This document shows positions 34,369 to 42,034 of a DNA stretch of 64,000 nt, piece after piece. Location of the stretch: NCBI GenBank assembly GCA_963850525.1, contig CAWKLQ010000008.1, positions 1,116,001 through 1,180,000 on the forward strand. Reading direction: 5' to 3'. The number at the start of each line of letters is the position of its first letter. Positions within the stretch are counted from its first letter, which is position 1. The notes under the pieces are model-generated. The model was not told the DNA's origin, searched no databases, and was given only the letters and a program-made list of their open reading frames with translations. A program made the position numbers and the translations under genes. This DNA comes from JAEMQF01 sp963850525. GTDB lineage: Bacteria > Pseudomonadota > Gammaproteobacteria > Burkholderiales > Burkholderiaceae_C.

Positions 34369-35633
34369 CTTCCACAAGTTTCGAACTTCCGCACTCCTCC
34401 AGTACCGGGCCGCGCCGCGCGCCAGCGCACGCCGCGCCAACAGCGGCGCGCGCCGTGCTCGGCATGCTGCCCCGTCTCGAGCAAGGTGTGCTCGATCTGC
34501 AATTGCCCGACGGCTCACGCACCTCGTTCGGCACTGGCGCGCTCGGCGCCTCGTTGCGCGTCAACGATTGGCGTGCCTTCAGGCGAATCCTGAGTTCGGG
34601 CGACATCGGATTCGCCGAGGGTTACATCGCCGGCGAGTGGGACACACCCGACCTCGCTGCCCTGCTGAACCTGTTCATCGCGAATCGCGATGCGTTGCAA
34701 GGCGTCGTCTACGGCACCTGGTGGGGCTCGCTGCTGTACCGGATCAAACACATGCTGAACCGCAATTCGCGCAGCGGCAGCGCGAAGAACATTCACGCCC
34801 ACTATGACCTGGGCAATGCGTTCTACGCGCTGTGGCTGGACCCATCGATGAGTTACTCGAGCGCCTGGTTCGAGGGCGATCCCACGCGCCCGCTGGCCGC
34901 CGCACAGGACGCGAAAGTTCGGCGCGCGCTCGAGCAAGCCGGCGTGGGCAGCGGCTCGCGCGTGCTGGAGATCGGCTGCGGCTGGGGCGGCCTGGCTGAA
35001 TCGGCGACGCGCGACTTCGGCGCGCATGTCACCGGCGTGACGCTGTCGCGCGAACAGCTGGCCTGGGCGAACCGGCGCGTCGCCGCGACCGGCGTCGCCG
35101 CGACCGGCGTCGCCGCGAGTTGCGACCTGCGCCTGCAGGACTACCGCGACCTCGGCGCCGAGTTCGAAGCGCAGCCGTTCGACGCCATCGTCTCGATCGA
35201 AATGTTCGAAGCCGTGGGGTGCGAATACTGGGACAGCTATTTCGACACGCTGCGGCGTTGCCTCAAGCCCGGCGGACGCGCGTGCATCCAGAGCATCACG
35301 ATCCGCGACGACTTGTTCGACCGCTATGTGCGTTCGACAGATTTCATCCAGCAGTACATTTTCCCCGGCGGGCTGTTGCCCAGCGTGGCGCAGTTCGAGG
35401 CGCAGGCGCGCCGCTTCGGCTTTCAGGTCGAGCGCCGCCTGGCGTTCGGCCTGGACTACGCCGAGACGCTGCGCCGCTGGCGCAGCGCCTTCTTGGCAAA
35501 CGCGCCGCAGGTGCGCGAACTCGGTTTCGATGAGCGCTTCATGCGCATCTGGCAGTTCTATCTGTGCTACTGCGAAGCCGCTTTCATGCAGCGCAACACC
35601 GACGTCGTGCAGTTCACGCTGCGGCGCGACTGA
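34365..35633 (+). CDS. Cyclopropane-fatty-acyl-phospholipid synthase-like methyltransferase
   Basis: A 422-residue SAM-dependent methyltransferase of the CFA synthase family. It has an N-terminal helical domain (FAEGYIAGEWDTPDL), then HYDLGNAFYALWLDPSMSYSS, the SAM motif VLEIGCGWGGLAE (about residue 201), and the catalytic-region segments VSIEMFEAVG and YIFPGGLLPS. It starts with an ATGA overlap. A perfect 15-bp tandem repeat codes for VAATGVAATG near residues 239-250. The family adds a methylene or methyl group to unsaturated acyl chains in phospholipids. In this gene context it may make branched or furan precursors rather than cyclopropanes. Confidence 0.93.
   Translation: MTSTSFELPHSSSTGPRRAPAHAAPTAARAVLGMLPRLEQGVLDLQLPDGSRTSFGTGALGASLRVNDWRAFRRILSSGDIGFAEGYIAGEWDTPDLAALLNLFIANRDALQGVVYGTWWGSLLYRIKHMLNRNSRSGSAKNIHAHYDLGNAFYALWLDPSMSYSSAWFEGDPTRPLAAAQDAKVRRALEQAGVGSGSRVLEIGCGWGGLAESATRDFGAHVTGVTLSREQLAWANRRVAATGVAATGVAASCDLRLQDYRDLGAEFEAQPFDAIVSIEMFEAVGCEYWDSYFDTLRRCLKPGGRACIQSITIRDDLFDRYVRSTDFIQQYIFPGGLLPSVAQFEAQARRFGFQVERRLAFGLDYAETLRRWRSAFLANAPQVRELGFDERFMRIWQFYLCYCEAAFMQRNTDVVQFTLRRD
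35079..35118 (+). repeat. 15-bp tandem repeat inside the CFA-synthase-like gene
   Basis: The unit GTCGCCGCGACCGGC occurs at 35079-35093 and 35094-35108 without mismatch, followed by a partial third copy of 10 bp. It encodes VAATG-VAATG-VAAS in a loop after the SAM-binding strand. The repeat preserves the frame, so the number of units can change without breaking the protein. Confidence 0.85.
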
Positions 35634-36316
35634 TGCGCAAGCCGCCCTTGCACGTCATCCCGGCGCACGCCGGGAACCACCCGCGGCTTGCAATCCTGGA
35701 TCCCTGCGTTCGCCGGGATGACAGTTGCTCCCCGACGGGTCTGCCGCGCCGCCAGGTCTGCGCCGCAGGCTTGGCAGCGCTCGCCCCAGCCGGGTTTGCC
35801 GCCGACTCCGCTGCGCCAGCGGCGCCCACAGCAGGTTCCACAGCGCCTCCCGGCGAAGTGGCGGACAGCGTCGCGTCCCCTCGTTTGCAGGGCAGCGGCA
35901 GGCTGCGCTTTTTCGGCCTGCGCGTCTATGACGCACGCCTGTGGGTCGGCTCCAGCTTCAACGCACAACGCTTCGAGGACCACCCGTTCGCGCTTGAACT
36001 GGAGTACGCGCGCACCTTGGAGGGCGCAGCGATCGCGCAGCGCTCGCTCGCGGAAATGCGCCGCGCCGGCAGCGTGACCGACGCGCAGGCGTCAAACTGG
36101 CAAGCGGCGCTGACCCGCGCGTTCCCGAACGTCGTCGCGGCGGATCGCTTGACCGGCGTTCACAGCCCGGGCGCAGCGACTCGCTTCTTTCACAACGGCA
36201 AACCCACCGCGGCCGTGCCGGACCCGACGTTCGGCCGCGCCTTCTTCGGCATCTGGCTTGCCCCTACCACCTCCGAGCCCGATTTGCGCCGGCAGTTGAT
36301 CGGGCCGTCTTCGTGA
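35633..36316 (+). CDS. Chalcone-isomerase-like protein with repeat-derived N-terminal extension
   Basis: A 227-residue protein that starts at ATG 35633, sharing one base with the methyltransferase stop. Residues 8-30 are encoded exactly by a 69-bp palindromic repeat. Behind it is a signal peptide with a twin-arginine pair (LPRRQVCAAGLAALAPAGFAA). The mature part matches the bacterial chalcone isomerase-like domain: GRLRFFGLRVYDARLWVG, ALELEYARTLEGAAIAQRSL and GRAFFGIWLAP. In bacteria this fold binds fatty acids rather than flavonoids. The gene is embedded in the lipid-modification operon. It is unclear whether the extended signal peptide still works. Confidence 0.85.
   Translation: MRKPPLHVIPAHAGNHPRLAILDPCVRRDDSCSPTGLPRRQVCAAGLAALAPAGFAADSAAPAAPTAGSTAPPGEVADSVASPRLQGSGRLRFFGLRVYDARLWVGSSFNAQRFEDHPFALELEYARTLEGAAIAQRSLAEMRRAGSVTDAQASNWQAALTRAFPNVVAADRLTGVHSPGAATRFFHNGKPTAAVPDPTFGRAFFGIWLAPTTSEPDLRRQLIGPSS
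35654..35722. repeat. REP-like palindromic element inserted in frame in a coding sequence
   Basis: The 69-bp element begins GTCATCCCGGCG and ends with its exact reverse complement CGCCGGGATGAC. The left end also folds on itself (CCCGGCGCACGCCGGG). Its length is 23 codons and it begins on a codon boundary, so it adds 23 residues (starting VIPAHAG, ending VRRDD) without changing the frame. The same family of ends occurs at 45166-45264. Confidence 0.9.
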
Positions 36317-37626
36317 GCGCCTCTCTGAGCGGCGCCGCCTTGGCCGCGCCGCGACCCGGAAGCGCTGGCAGCGAGGTTCTCCCCACCGTCTGGGCGGGCC
36401 TGAGCTACGGCGCGCTGGGCTTTCCGCTGGCTTTTCTCGCGCTGCCGCTGTACGTGGCACTGCCCAGCCACTATGCCGAGAGTTTCGGCGTGTCGCTCAC
36501 GACCCTCGGCGTCGTCCTGCTCGCGACGCGCGCGCTCGACGCACTGGCCGACCCGTTCATCGGCCGCGCCGTGGACCGTGTGCTGGCGCGTTCGGTGCGC
36601 TGGGCGTGGTGGCTGGGCGCGATCGCCGCCGCCGTCATCGCCGCAGGCTTCACGGCGCTGTTCTTTCCGCAGGTCGGCGCGAATGACCGGGCGGCGTTGC
36701 TCGTGTGGTTGAGCGCCGGCTTGTTGCTGACCTACCTGGCCTTCAGCGTGCTCACCGTGATGCATCAGGCCTGGGGCGCGCGGCTCGGTGGCGATTCGGT
36801 CGAGCGTTCGCGCGTCGTCGCCTGGCGCGAAGGCTGCGGGCTGTTCGGCGTTCTCGCCGCCGCCGTGCTGCCGTCGCAGTTCGGCATGGGTGTGGCCAGC
36901 GCGGTGCTCGCCGCGACGCTGGGCGCAGCGATGCTGTTGCTGGCGCGCGCGCCGAGTGCAGCGTCGCGCGGCGGGCCGGCGCCCGGGCACTGGACCCTGC
37001 CCTGGCGCAGCCCGCGGTTTCGCTCGCTGCTCGCGGTCTTCATGCTCAACGGCATCGCCAGCGCGGTGCCTGCGACCTTGGTGCTCTTCTTTGTGCGGGA
37101 TCGGCTGCAGGCGCCGGACTCGGAGGCGCTGTTCCTCGGCGTGTACTTCGCGGCAGCGGCGTTGTCGATTCCCCTGTGGGTCCGCGCCGTGCGCGCATGG
37201 GGCCTGGCGCGTGCCTGGCTCGGCGCGATGGGCCTGGCCGTTGCGTCGTTCGCCTGGGTGCTGACGCTGGGCGCCGGCGACAGCGCCGGGTTCGTGGCGG
37301 TGTGCATCGGCAGCGGCATCGCGCTGGGCGCCGACTTGACGATCCCCGGCGCGCTGCTCACCGGTGTCATCCAGCGCAGCGGCCACGGCGCGGCGGCGGA
37401 AGGCGTGTACGTGGGCTGGTGGAACTCGGCAACGAAGCTCAATCTCGGCCTGGCCGCTGGCGCAGCGTTGCCCTTGCTGGCGCTGGCCGGTTACGCGCCG
37501 GGGCAGCGCGACGCCCAGGCGTTGCTCGCGCTGAGCCTGGCGTATGTGGCGGTGCCCTGCGTGTTGAAGCTCATCGCCGCGGCGTTGCTCTGGCGCGGCT
37601 GGATCATGACAAAGGAAGCTGAATGA
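36313..37626 (+). CDS. MFS transporter (GPH/MelB-like glycoside-pentoside-hexuronide type fold)
   Basis: A 437-residue twelve-helix carrier starting with GTG at 36313, overlapping the previous stop as GTGA. The segment ALDALADPFIGRAVDR is the loop 2-3 motif of the MelB-like branch, and LSYGALGFPLAFLALPLYVALP is its usual first helix. MFS genes occupy the same place in related clusters of other proteobacteria, where they may handle lipids or lysolipids. The cargo is not known here. Confidence 0.9.
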   Translation: MSASLSGAALAAPRPGSAGSEVLPTVWAGLSYGALGFPLAFLALPLYVALPSHYAESFGVSLTTLGVVLLATRALDALADPFIGRAVDRVLARSVRWAWWLGAIAAAVIAAGFTALFFPQVGANDRAALLVWLSAGLLLTYLAFSVLTVMHQAWGARLGGDSVERSRVVAWREGCGLFGVLAAAVLPSQFGMGVASAVLAATLGAAMLLLARAPSAASRGGPAPGHWTLPWRSPRFRSLLAVFMLNGIASAVPATLVLFFVRDRLQAPDSEALFLGVYFAAAALSIPLWVRAVRAWGLARAWLGAMGLAVASFAWVLTLGAGDSAGFVAVCIGSGIALGADLTIPGALLTGVIQRSGHGAAAEGVYVGWWNSATKLNLGLAAGAALPLLALAGYAPGQRDAQALLALSLAYVAVPCVLKLIAAALLWRGWIMTKEAE

Positions 37627-38189
37627 ACTGTTCACCCCTCGCGCCACGAACCCTGGTTCGGCGGCTCGCCACCGCCGCTGCTGCCGGCCTCGCGGCGGTG
37701 CTGCTCGCCGGTTGCGCCGGCCCGCAACTCGCCGACTACGCCGCGCAGCGCCCGGTGTTCGACTTCAAGCAATACTTCAACGGGCAACTCATCGCGCATG
37801 GCTTGGCGAGCGACCGCAGCGGCGCGGTGCAACGCCGCTTTGTCGTGACGATGAACTGCACCTGGGTGGGCGATGCAGGAACGCTCGACGAACAGTTTGT
37901 CTACGACGACGGCGAACGCCAGCAGCGCATCTGGCGCGTGCGCGCGCTCCCCGACGGCACGTACACCGGCACCGCGGACGACGTCGTGGGCCAAGCCCAG
38001 GGCGCTGCCGCGGGCGCGGCGTTTCGCTGGAACTACACGTTGAGGCTGCCGGTGCGCGGCAGCGTCTATGACGTGCAGTTCGACGACTGGATCCACCTCA
38101 TCGATGCTCGCACCGCGATCAACAAGGCAACGATCAGCAAGTTCGGCGTGCGCGTCGGCGAAGTGCTGCTGTCGTTCAACAAGCTGTGA
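37623..38189 (+). CDS. DUF3833 family lipoprotein
   Basis: A 188-residue protein with a lipoprotein signal peptide (AAVLLAGC, lipidated Cys31). The DUF3833 domain shows FDFKQYFNGQLIAHGLASDRSG, RRFVVTMNCTW and FRWNYTLRLPVRG. It overlaps the MFS gene by ATGA. DUF3833 proteins are regular members of the FAD oxidoreductase/DUF1365/CFA cluster. The role is unknown; an outer-membrane-linked lipid-binding role would fit. Confidence 0.92.
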   Translation: MNCSPLAPRTLVRRLATAAAAGLAAVLLAGCAGPQLADYAAQRPVFDFKQYFNGQLIAHGLASDRSGAVQRRFVVTMNCTWVGDAGTLDEQFVYDDGERQQRIWRVRALPDGTYTGTADDVVGQAQGAAAGAAFRWNYTLRLPVRGSVYDVQFDDWIHLIDARTAINKATISKFGVRVGEVLLSFNKL

Positions 38190-38193
38190 TGCG

Positions 38194-38967
38194 ATGCCGT
38201 TGAACCCGGCCCTCATCGACTGGCGCGACCGCGTCGTCTGGATCGTCGGCGCGTCGTCGGGAATCGGCAACGCGACCGCCGCGGAGCTGCACGCCCTGGG
38301 CGCCGTGGTCATCGTCTCGGCGCGCAACGTCGCCGCACTGGCCAGCTTCGTCGCTGCCCATCCGGGCAGCCACGCCATGCCGCTGGACGTGTCCGACCGC
38401 GTCGCCCTCGCCACCGCCGCGCGCCGTGTTCTGGCGTTGCGCGGACAGCTCGATCTGGTGCTGTATTGCGCAGGCCACTACCGCCCCATGCGCGCGGCCG
38501 ACTTCGACCTCGATGATGCGCTGCTGCACATGCAGATCAACTACAACGGCGCGCTGCACCTGCTCGACGCGGTGCTGCCGACACTGCTGGCGCAAGGCCA
38601 CGGCCACATCAGCCTCGTGGCCAGCGTGGCCGGCTACCGCGGCCTGCCCAATGCCCTGGCTTACGGCCCCTCGAAAGCCGCGCTGCAACACCTCGCCGAG
38701 ACCCTCTACCTCGACCTGCGGCGCGTGGGCATCGGCGTGTCCGTAATCAACCCGGGTTTCGTCGCGACCCCGATGACCGCCGGCAACCGCTTCGACATGC
38801 CGGCGCTGCTCAGTCCGGAGCAGGCCGCCCGGGCGATCGTGCGCGGCTGGGAGAAGGGGCGCTTCGACATCCACTTTCCTAAACGCTTCACGCTGTGGCT
38901 CAAGCTGATGCGACACCTGCCTCAAAGCATCTACTTCGCCGCAGTGCAGCGCGCGACCGGCACATGA
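38194..38967 (+). CDS. Short-chain dehydrogenase/reductase, classical
   Basis: A 257-residue SDR with an intact cofactor motif (VGASSGIGNA) and the catalytic triad S144, Y157 and K161 in LVASVAGYRG and AYGPSKAAL. The NNAG motif is altered to CAG (YCAGHYRP). It starts 4 nt after the DUF3833 stop. In related clusters this SDR accompanies the lipid-modification enzymes, so an acyl-chain ketone or alcohol is a plausible substrate. Confidence 0.92.
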   Translation: MPLNPALIDWRDRVVWIVGASSGIGNATAAELHALGAVVIVSARNVAALASFVAAHPGSHAMPLDVSDRVALATAARRVLALRGQLDLVLYCAGHYRPMRAADFDLDDALLHMQINYNGALHLLDAVLPTLLAQGHGHISLVASVAGYRGLPNALAYGPSKAALQHLAETLYLDLRRVGIGVSVINPGFVATPMTAGNRFDMPALLSPEQAARAIVRGWEKGRFDIHFPKRFTLWLKLMRHLPQSIYFAAVQRATGT

Positions 38968-39455
38968 CGGCAACCGTGCAAACCGCAGAGAAATCGGGCC
39001 CGACGGGCGCGACGGGCTCGCCCACGGCCAAAGTCATCGCGTTCTACGAAGCCCTGACACGGGACACGCTGACGCGGCTGGACGCCATTTACGCCGACGA
39101 CGCGCGTTTCATCGATCCGTTCAACGACGTGTCTGGCATCGCCGCGATTCGCCGGGTTTTCGAGCACATGTTCGAGGCGCTCGATGCGCCGCGCTTCCAG
39201 GTCGTGCTCAGCGTCAGCGAGGGCGAGCACTGCGTCTTGCTGTGGAACTTCCGGTTTCGCCGCAAGGGCGGATCGGCCACCTCGCTCATCCACGGTTCGA
39301 CCCACGTGCGCTTCGCCGCCGACGGGCGCGTCGCCTGGCACCGCGATTACTGGGATCCGGCGGGCGAGCTGTATGAATCGGTGCCGCTGCTCGGCGCGCT
39401 GATGCGCTGGTTGCGGCGCCGCTTGTCCGCCGGCGTCGGAAAGAAGGGTCGTTAA
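38964..39455 (+). CDS. SnoaL/NTF2-like fold protein
   Basis: A 163-residue protein starting with an ATGA overlap after the SDR. The SnoaL-like cone fold is seen in VIAFYEALTRDTLTRLDAIY, DARFIDPFNDVSGIAAIRR and VAWHRDYWDPAGELYE. The N-terminal 25 residues are low-complexity. NTF2-like proteins of this kind are common beside the same SDR and DUF3833 genes. It could be an isomerase or a ligand-binding subunit. Confidence 0.9.
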   Translation: MTATVQTAEKSGPTGATGSPTAKVIAFYEALTRDTLTRLDAIYADDARFIDPFNDVSGIAAIRRVFEHMFEALDAPRFQVVLSVSEGEHCVLLWNFRFRRKGGSATSLIHGSTHVRFAADGRVAWHRDYWDPAGELYESVPLLGALMRWLRRRLSAGVGKKGR

Positions 39456-39499
39456 GATCCTTCACCTGCCAACGAGCAGTTTTTTGTTGCAGACAACCT

Positions 39500-40465
39500 A
39501 TGCAGCGCATCGCCACTATCTTGACGGTCATCGGCATACTCGGTGGTTGCGCGACGCGCGACGCGGATGTCGCGGTCGATCTCGAGCCGGGTCGACTGCC
39601 GCCGCCCGACGTGGTCGTCAACATTGCCGGCCTCGGCCCGTGCACCGACAGTGAGGATCGAAGCTTGCGCCTGGATTCGCGTCAGCCGGTGCATGTGCTG
39701 GTGCACGGCTGCTTCGGCTCATCCGGCCAGTTTCGCGCGCTCGCTCAGGTGTTGGCGTTTCACGGCCAACAGTCGGCGTGCTTTACCTACGACGACCGCG
39801 CCAGACTCAGCGACAGTGCGCTGCAACTGAGAAGCGCAGTCACGCAGCTCGCCGAGCGCACTCATGTGCCCCAGATCACCGTGATCGGTCACAGCCAAGG
39901 GGCACTGATCGCACGCAAGTCGCTGACCGAATCCCTGCAGGCAGCGCTGCCCCCCGTCGACCTGCGCCTGGTGACCGTCTCCGGGCCGTTTGCCGGAATC
40001 GAGTCGGCACGAACCTGCGGCAAACACTGGTTGTACCCGTTCACGCTCGGGCTGCTGCCGCTCAGCTGCTACGCGGTGACCGGCCCGAAGTGGACCGACA
40101 TCACGTACTCGTCGCGCTTCATTCTCGAGCCTGGAGAATTGTCTGCGCGAGTCGTCAGCCATCTGAAGATCGATACCGACGAACGTGACACGTGTCGGCG
40201 CGAGCAGGACGGCCGTTGTGTTGAAAGCGACGAGATCTTTTCGCTGGCCGAGCAGCGCCATCCCCCGGTTGAAGCCGATCCGCGCACGCGGCGCGTGCAG
40301 GTGGACGCAGGCCACGTGGAGATCGTGGGTGACAAGCGCGTGGCCCCGGTCAAGCTGATCTCCGTGTTGCAGGATCAGGAGGTGCTGCGCCCCACCGCGC
40401 CGGCGCGCGTGTCGGCATTCAACTCCTTGCTGTCGAAGGTGTATGCGACGGGCGATGCGAAGTGA
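39500..40465 (+). CDS. Alpha/beta-hydrolase lipoprotein (lipase/esterase-like)
   Basis: A 321-residue protein with a lipobox (GILGGC, Cys17). The hydrolase core shows HVLVHGCFGSSGQF for the oxyanion strand and the nucleophile elbow GHSQG (Ser132). A histidine in VDAGHVEIVGD is the likely catalytic base. It follows the SnoaL gene by 44 nt, a gap with a weak CTGC/GCAG hairpin and six Ts. An outer-membrane-anchored lipase would suit the lipid-related neighbourhood. The acidic triad residue is not certain. Confidence 0.85.
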   Translation: MQRIATILTVIGILGGCATRDADVAVDLEPGRLPPPDVVVNIAGLGPCTDSEDRSLRLDSRQPVHVLVHGCFGSSGQFRALAQVLAFHGQQSACFTYDDRARLSDSALQLRSAVTQLAERTHVPQITVIGHSQGALIARKSLTESLQAALPPVDLRLVTVSGPFAGIESARTCGKHWLYPFTLGLLPLSCYAVTGPKWTDITYSSRFILEPGELSARVVSHLKIDTDERDTCRREQDGRCVESDEIFSLAEQRHPPVEADPRTRRVQVDAGHVEIVGDKRVAPVKLISVLQDQEVLRPTAPARVSAFNSLLSKVYATGDAK

Positions 40466-42005
40466 CCGGCCCTGGCGCAAAACGCTGTCGTCTGAGGTTG
40501 CAGGATTCGGCGCGATTCACCCTGCGGCCCCGGCCAGCGCCCTCGTCTGGTTCCGGCGTGACTTGCGTGCCGCAGACCACGCGGCGCTGCACCAGGCACT
40601 GAAAGCCTCAGCGCGGGTCTGGTGCGTCTTCGTCTATGACATTGAAATCCTCGGACCGCTGCCGCGCGCGGACCGTCGGGTCGCGTTCATCCACGCCAGT
40701 GTGGCGGACCTGAACCGCCAACTCGAACGGATCGCGTCAGCGTTTGGGCACGACCTGGTGCGGCTTATCGTGCGACACGGCTTGGCCGCCGAAGAAATTC
40801 CTCGGCTCGCGAAAACGCTGGGCGTGCAGGCGGTCTACTTCAACCACGACGATGAACCCGCAGCGCTGCGCCGCGACACCCAGGTGCGCGACGCGCTGCG
40901 CAGCGTCGGCGTGGCCGTGCACAGCGCCAAAGATCACGTCATTTTCGAACGCAGCGACGTCCTGACCGGCGCGGGCACCCCGTATTCGGTGTTCACGCCT
41001 TACAAGAACGCCTGGTTGAAGCGACTCGAACCGGACTCCCTGCGAGCGCATCCGGTTGCAGCGTACGGCGCCCATCTTGCGCCCGTCCCGCTCGAGCTGG
41101 CGCAGGCGCCGCCGACGCTGGAGCAGATCGGCTTCGACCCGACCGATCTCGAAGCCCTTGGAATCTCCACCGGCAGCGACGCCGCAGCGCGGCTGCTGGA
41201 CGACTTTATGCAACGCATCGACGTCTATGCGGACGCGCGCGACTTTCCGGCACGCAACGGGTCGAGTCAACTCTCGGTGCACCTGCGCTTCGGCACCGTG
41301 TCGGTGCGCGCGCTGGCACGCGCCGCTTGGCAACGCATGCAGCAGCGCCCGGAGGCTGCCGCCTTTGGCGCGAAGACATGGCTGACGGAGCTGATCTGGC
41401 GCGACTTCTACCATCAGGTCCTGCACCACCATCCGCATGTCGTCGCGTCTTGCTTCAAACCCGAGTTCGACGCCGTGCAGTGGGAACAGGGGCGCCACGC
41501 CGAAGCGCTGTTCAGCGCCTGGTGCGAGGGCCGCACCGGCTACCCGCTGGTGGATGCGGCGATGGCGCAGATCAACCAGACCGGCCACATGCACAACCGC
41601 CTGCGCATGGTCGCGGCAAGCTTTCTCGTGAAGGACCTGGGCGTCGATTGGCGCTGGGGCGAACGCTACTTCGCGCGCCACCTGAACGACTTCGACCTGG
41701 CATCGAACAACGGCGGCTGGCAATGGGCTGCCTCCACGGGCTGCGACGCGCAGCCCTGGTTCCGCATCTTCAATCCGCTGCGCCAAAGCGAAAGGTTCGA
41801 CCCCTCGGGCGAGTTCATCCGCCGCTACCTGCCGCAACTCGCCGCGCTGCCGGACGCGGCGATCCATGCGCCGTGGAGCGCACGCCCGATCGACCTGGCC
41901 GGCGCGGGCGTCATGCTCGGCAAGAACTACCCGCTGCCGGTGGTCGATCACGATGCCGCCCGGCTTCAGACGCTGGCGCGCTTCAAGGCGGTGCGCCCGG
42001 ATTGA
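40455..42005 (+). CDS. phr: Deoxyribodipyrimidine photolyase (class I CPD family)
   Basis: A photolyase of about 516 residues. The N-terminal Rossmann domain starts ALVWFRRDLRAADHAAL, and the FAD domain contains the motifs TGYPLVDAAMAQINQTG, NRLRMVAASFLVKDL and NNGGWQWAASTG. ATG 40455 overlaps the lipase stop; ATG 40443 is an alternative. It repairs UV-induced pyrimidine dimers using blue light. Linkage to the lipid genes matches light-induced clusters elsewhere. The start is less certain than the identity. Confidence 0.95.
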   Translation: MRSDRPWRKTLSSEVAGFGAIHPAAPASALVWFRRDLRAADHAALHQALKASARVWCVFVYDIEILGPLPRADRRVAFIHASVADLNRQLERIASAFGHDLVRLIVRHGLAAEEIPRLAKTLGVQAVYFNHDDEPAALRRDTQVRDALRSVGVAVHSAKDHVIFERSDVLTGAGTPYSVFTPYKNAWLKRLEPDSLRAHPVAAYGAHLAPVPLELAQAPPTLEQIGFDPTDLEALGISTGSDAAARLLDDFMQRIDVYADARDFPARNGSSQLSVHLRFGTVSVRALARAAWQRMQQRPEAAAFGAKTWLTELIWRDFYHQVLHHHPHVVASCFKPEFDAVQWEQGRHAEALFSAWCEGRTGYPLVDAAMAQINQTGHMHNRLRMVAASFLVKDLGVDWRWGERYFARHLNDFDLASNNGGWQWAASTGCDAQPWFRIFNPLRQSERFDPSGEFIRRYLPQLAALPDAAIHAPWSARPIDLAGAGVMLGKNYPLPVVDHDAARLQTLARFKAVRPD

Positions 42006-42034
42006 AACGCCTGAGGCGCAACGCCTGCGCGCGC

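Noticed and set aside
39466..39486. Terminator between SnoaL and lipoprotein hydrolase genes
   Set aside because: Only a 4-bp stem (CTGC/GCAG) before six Ts; too weak to call, though some attenuation is possible.
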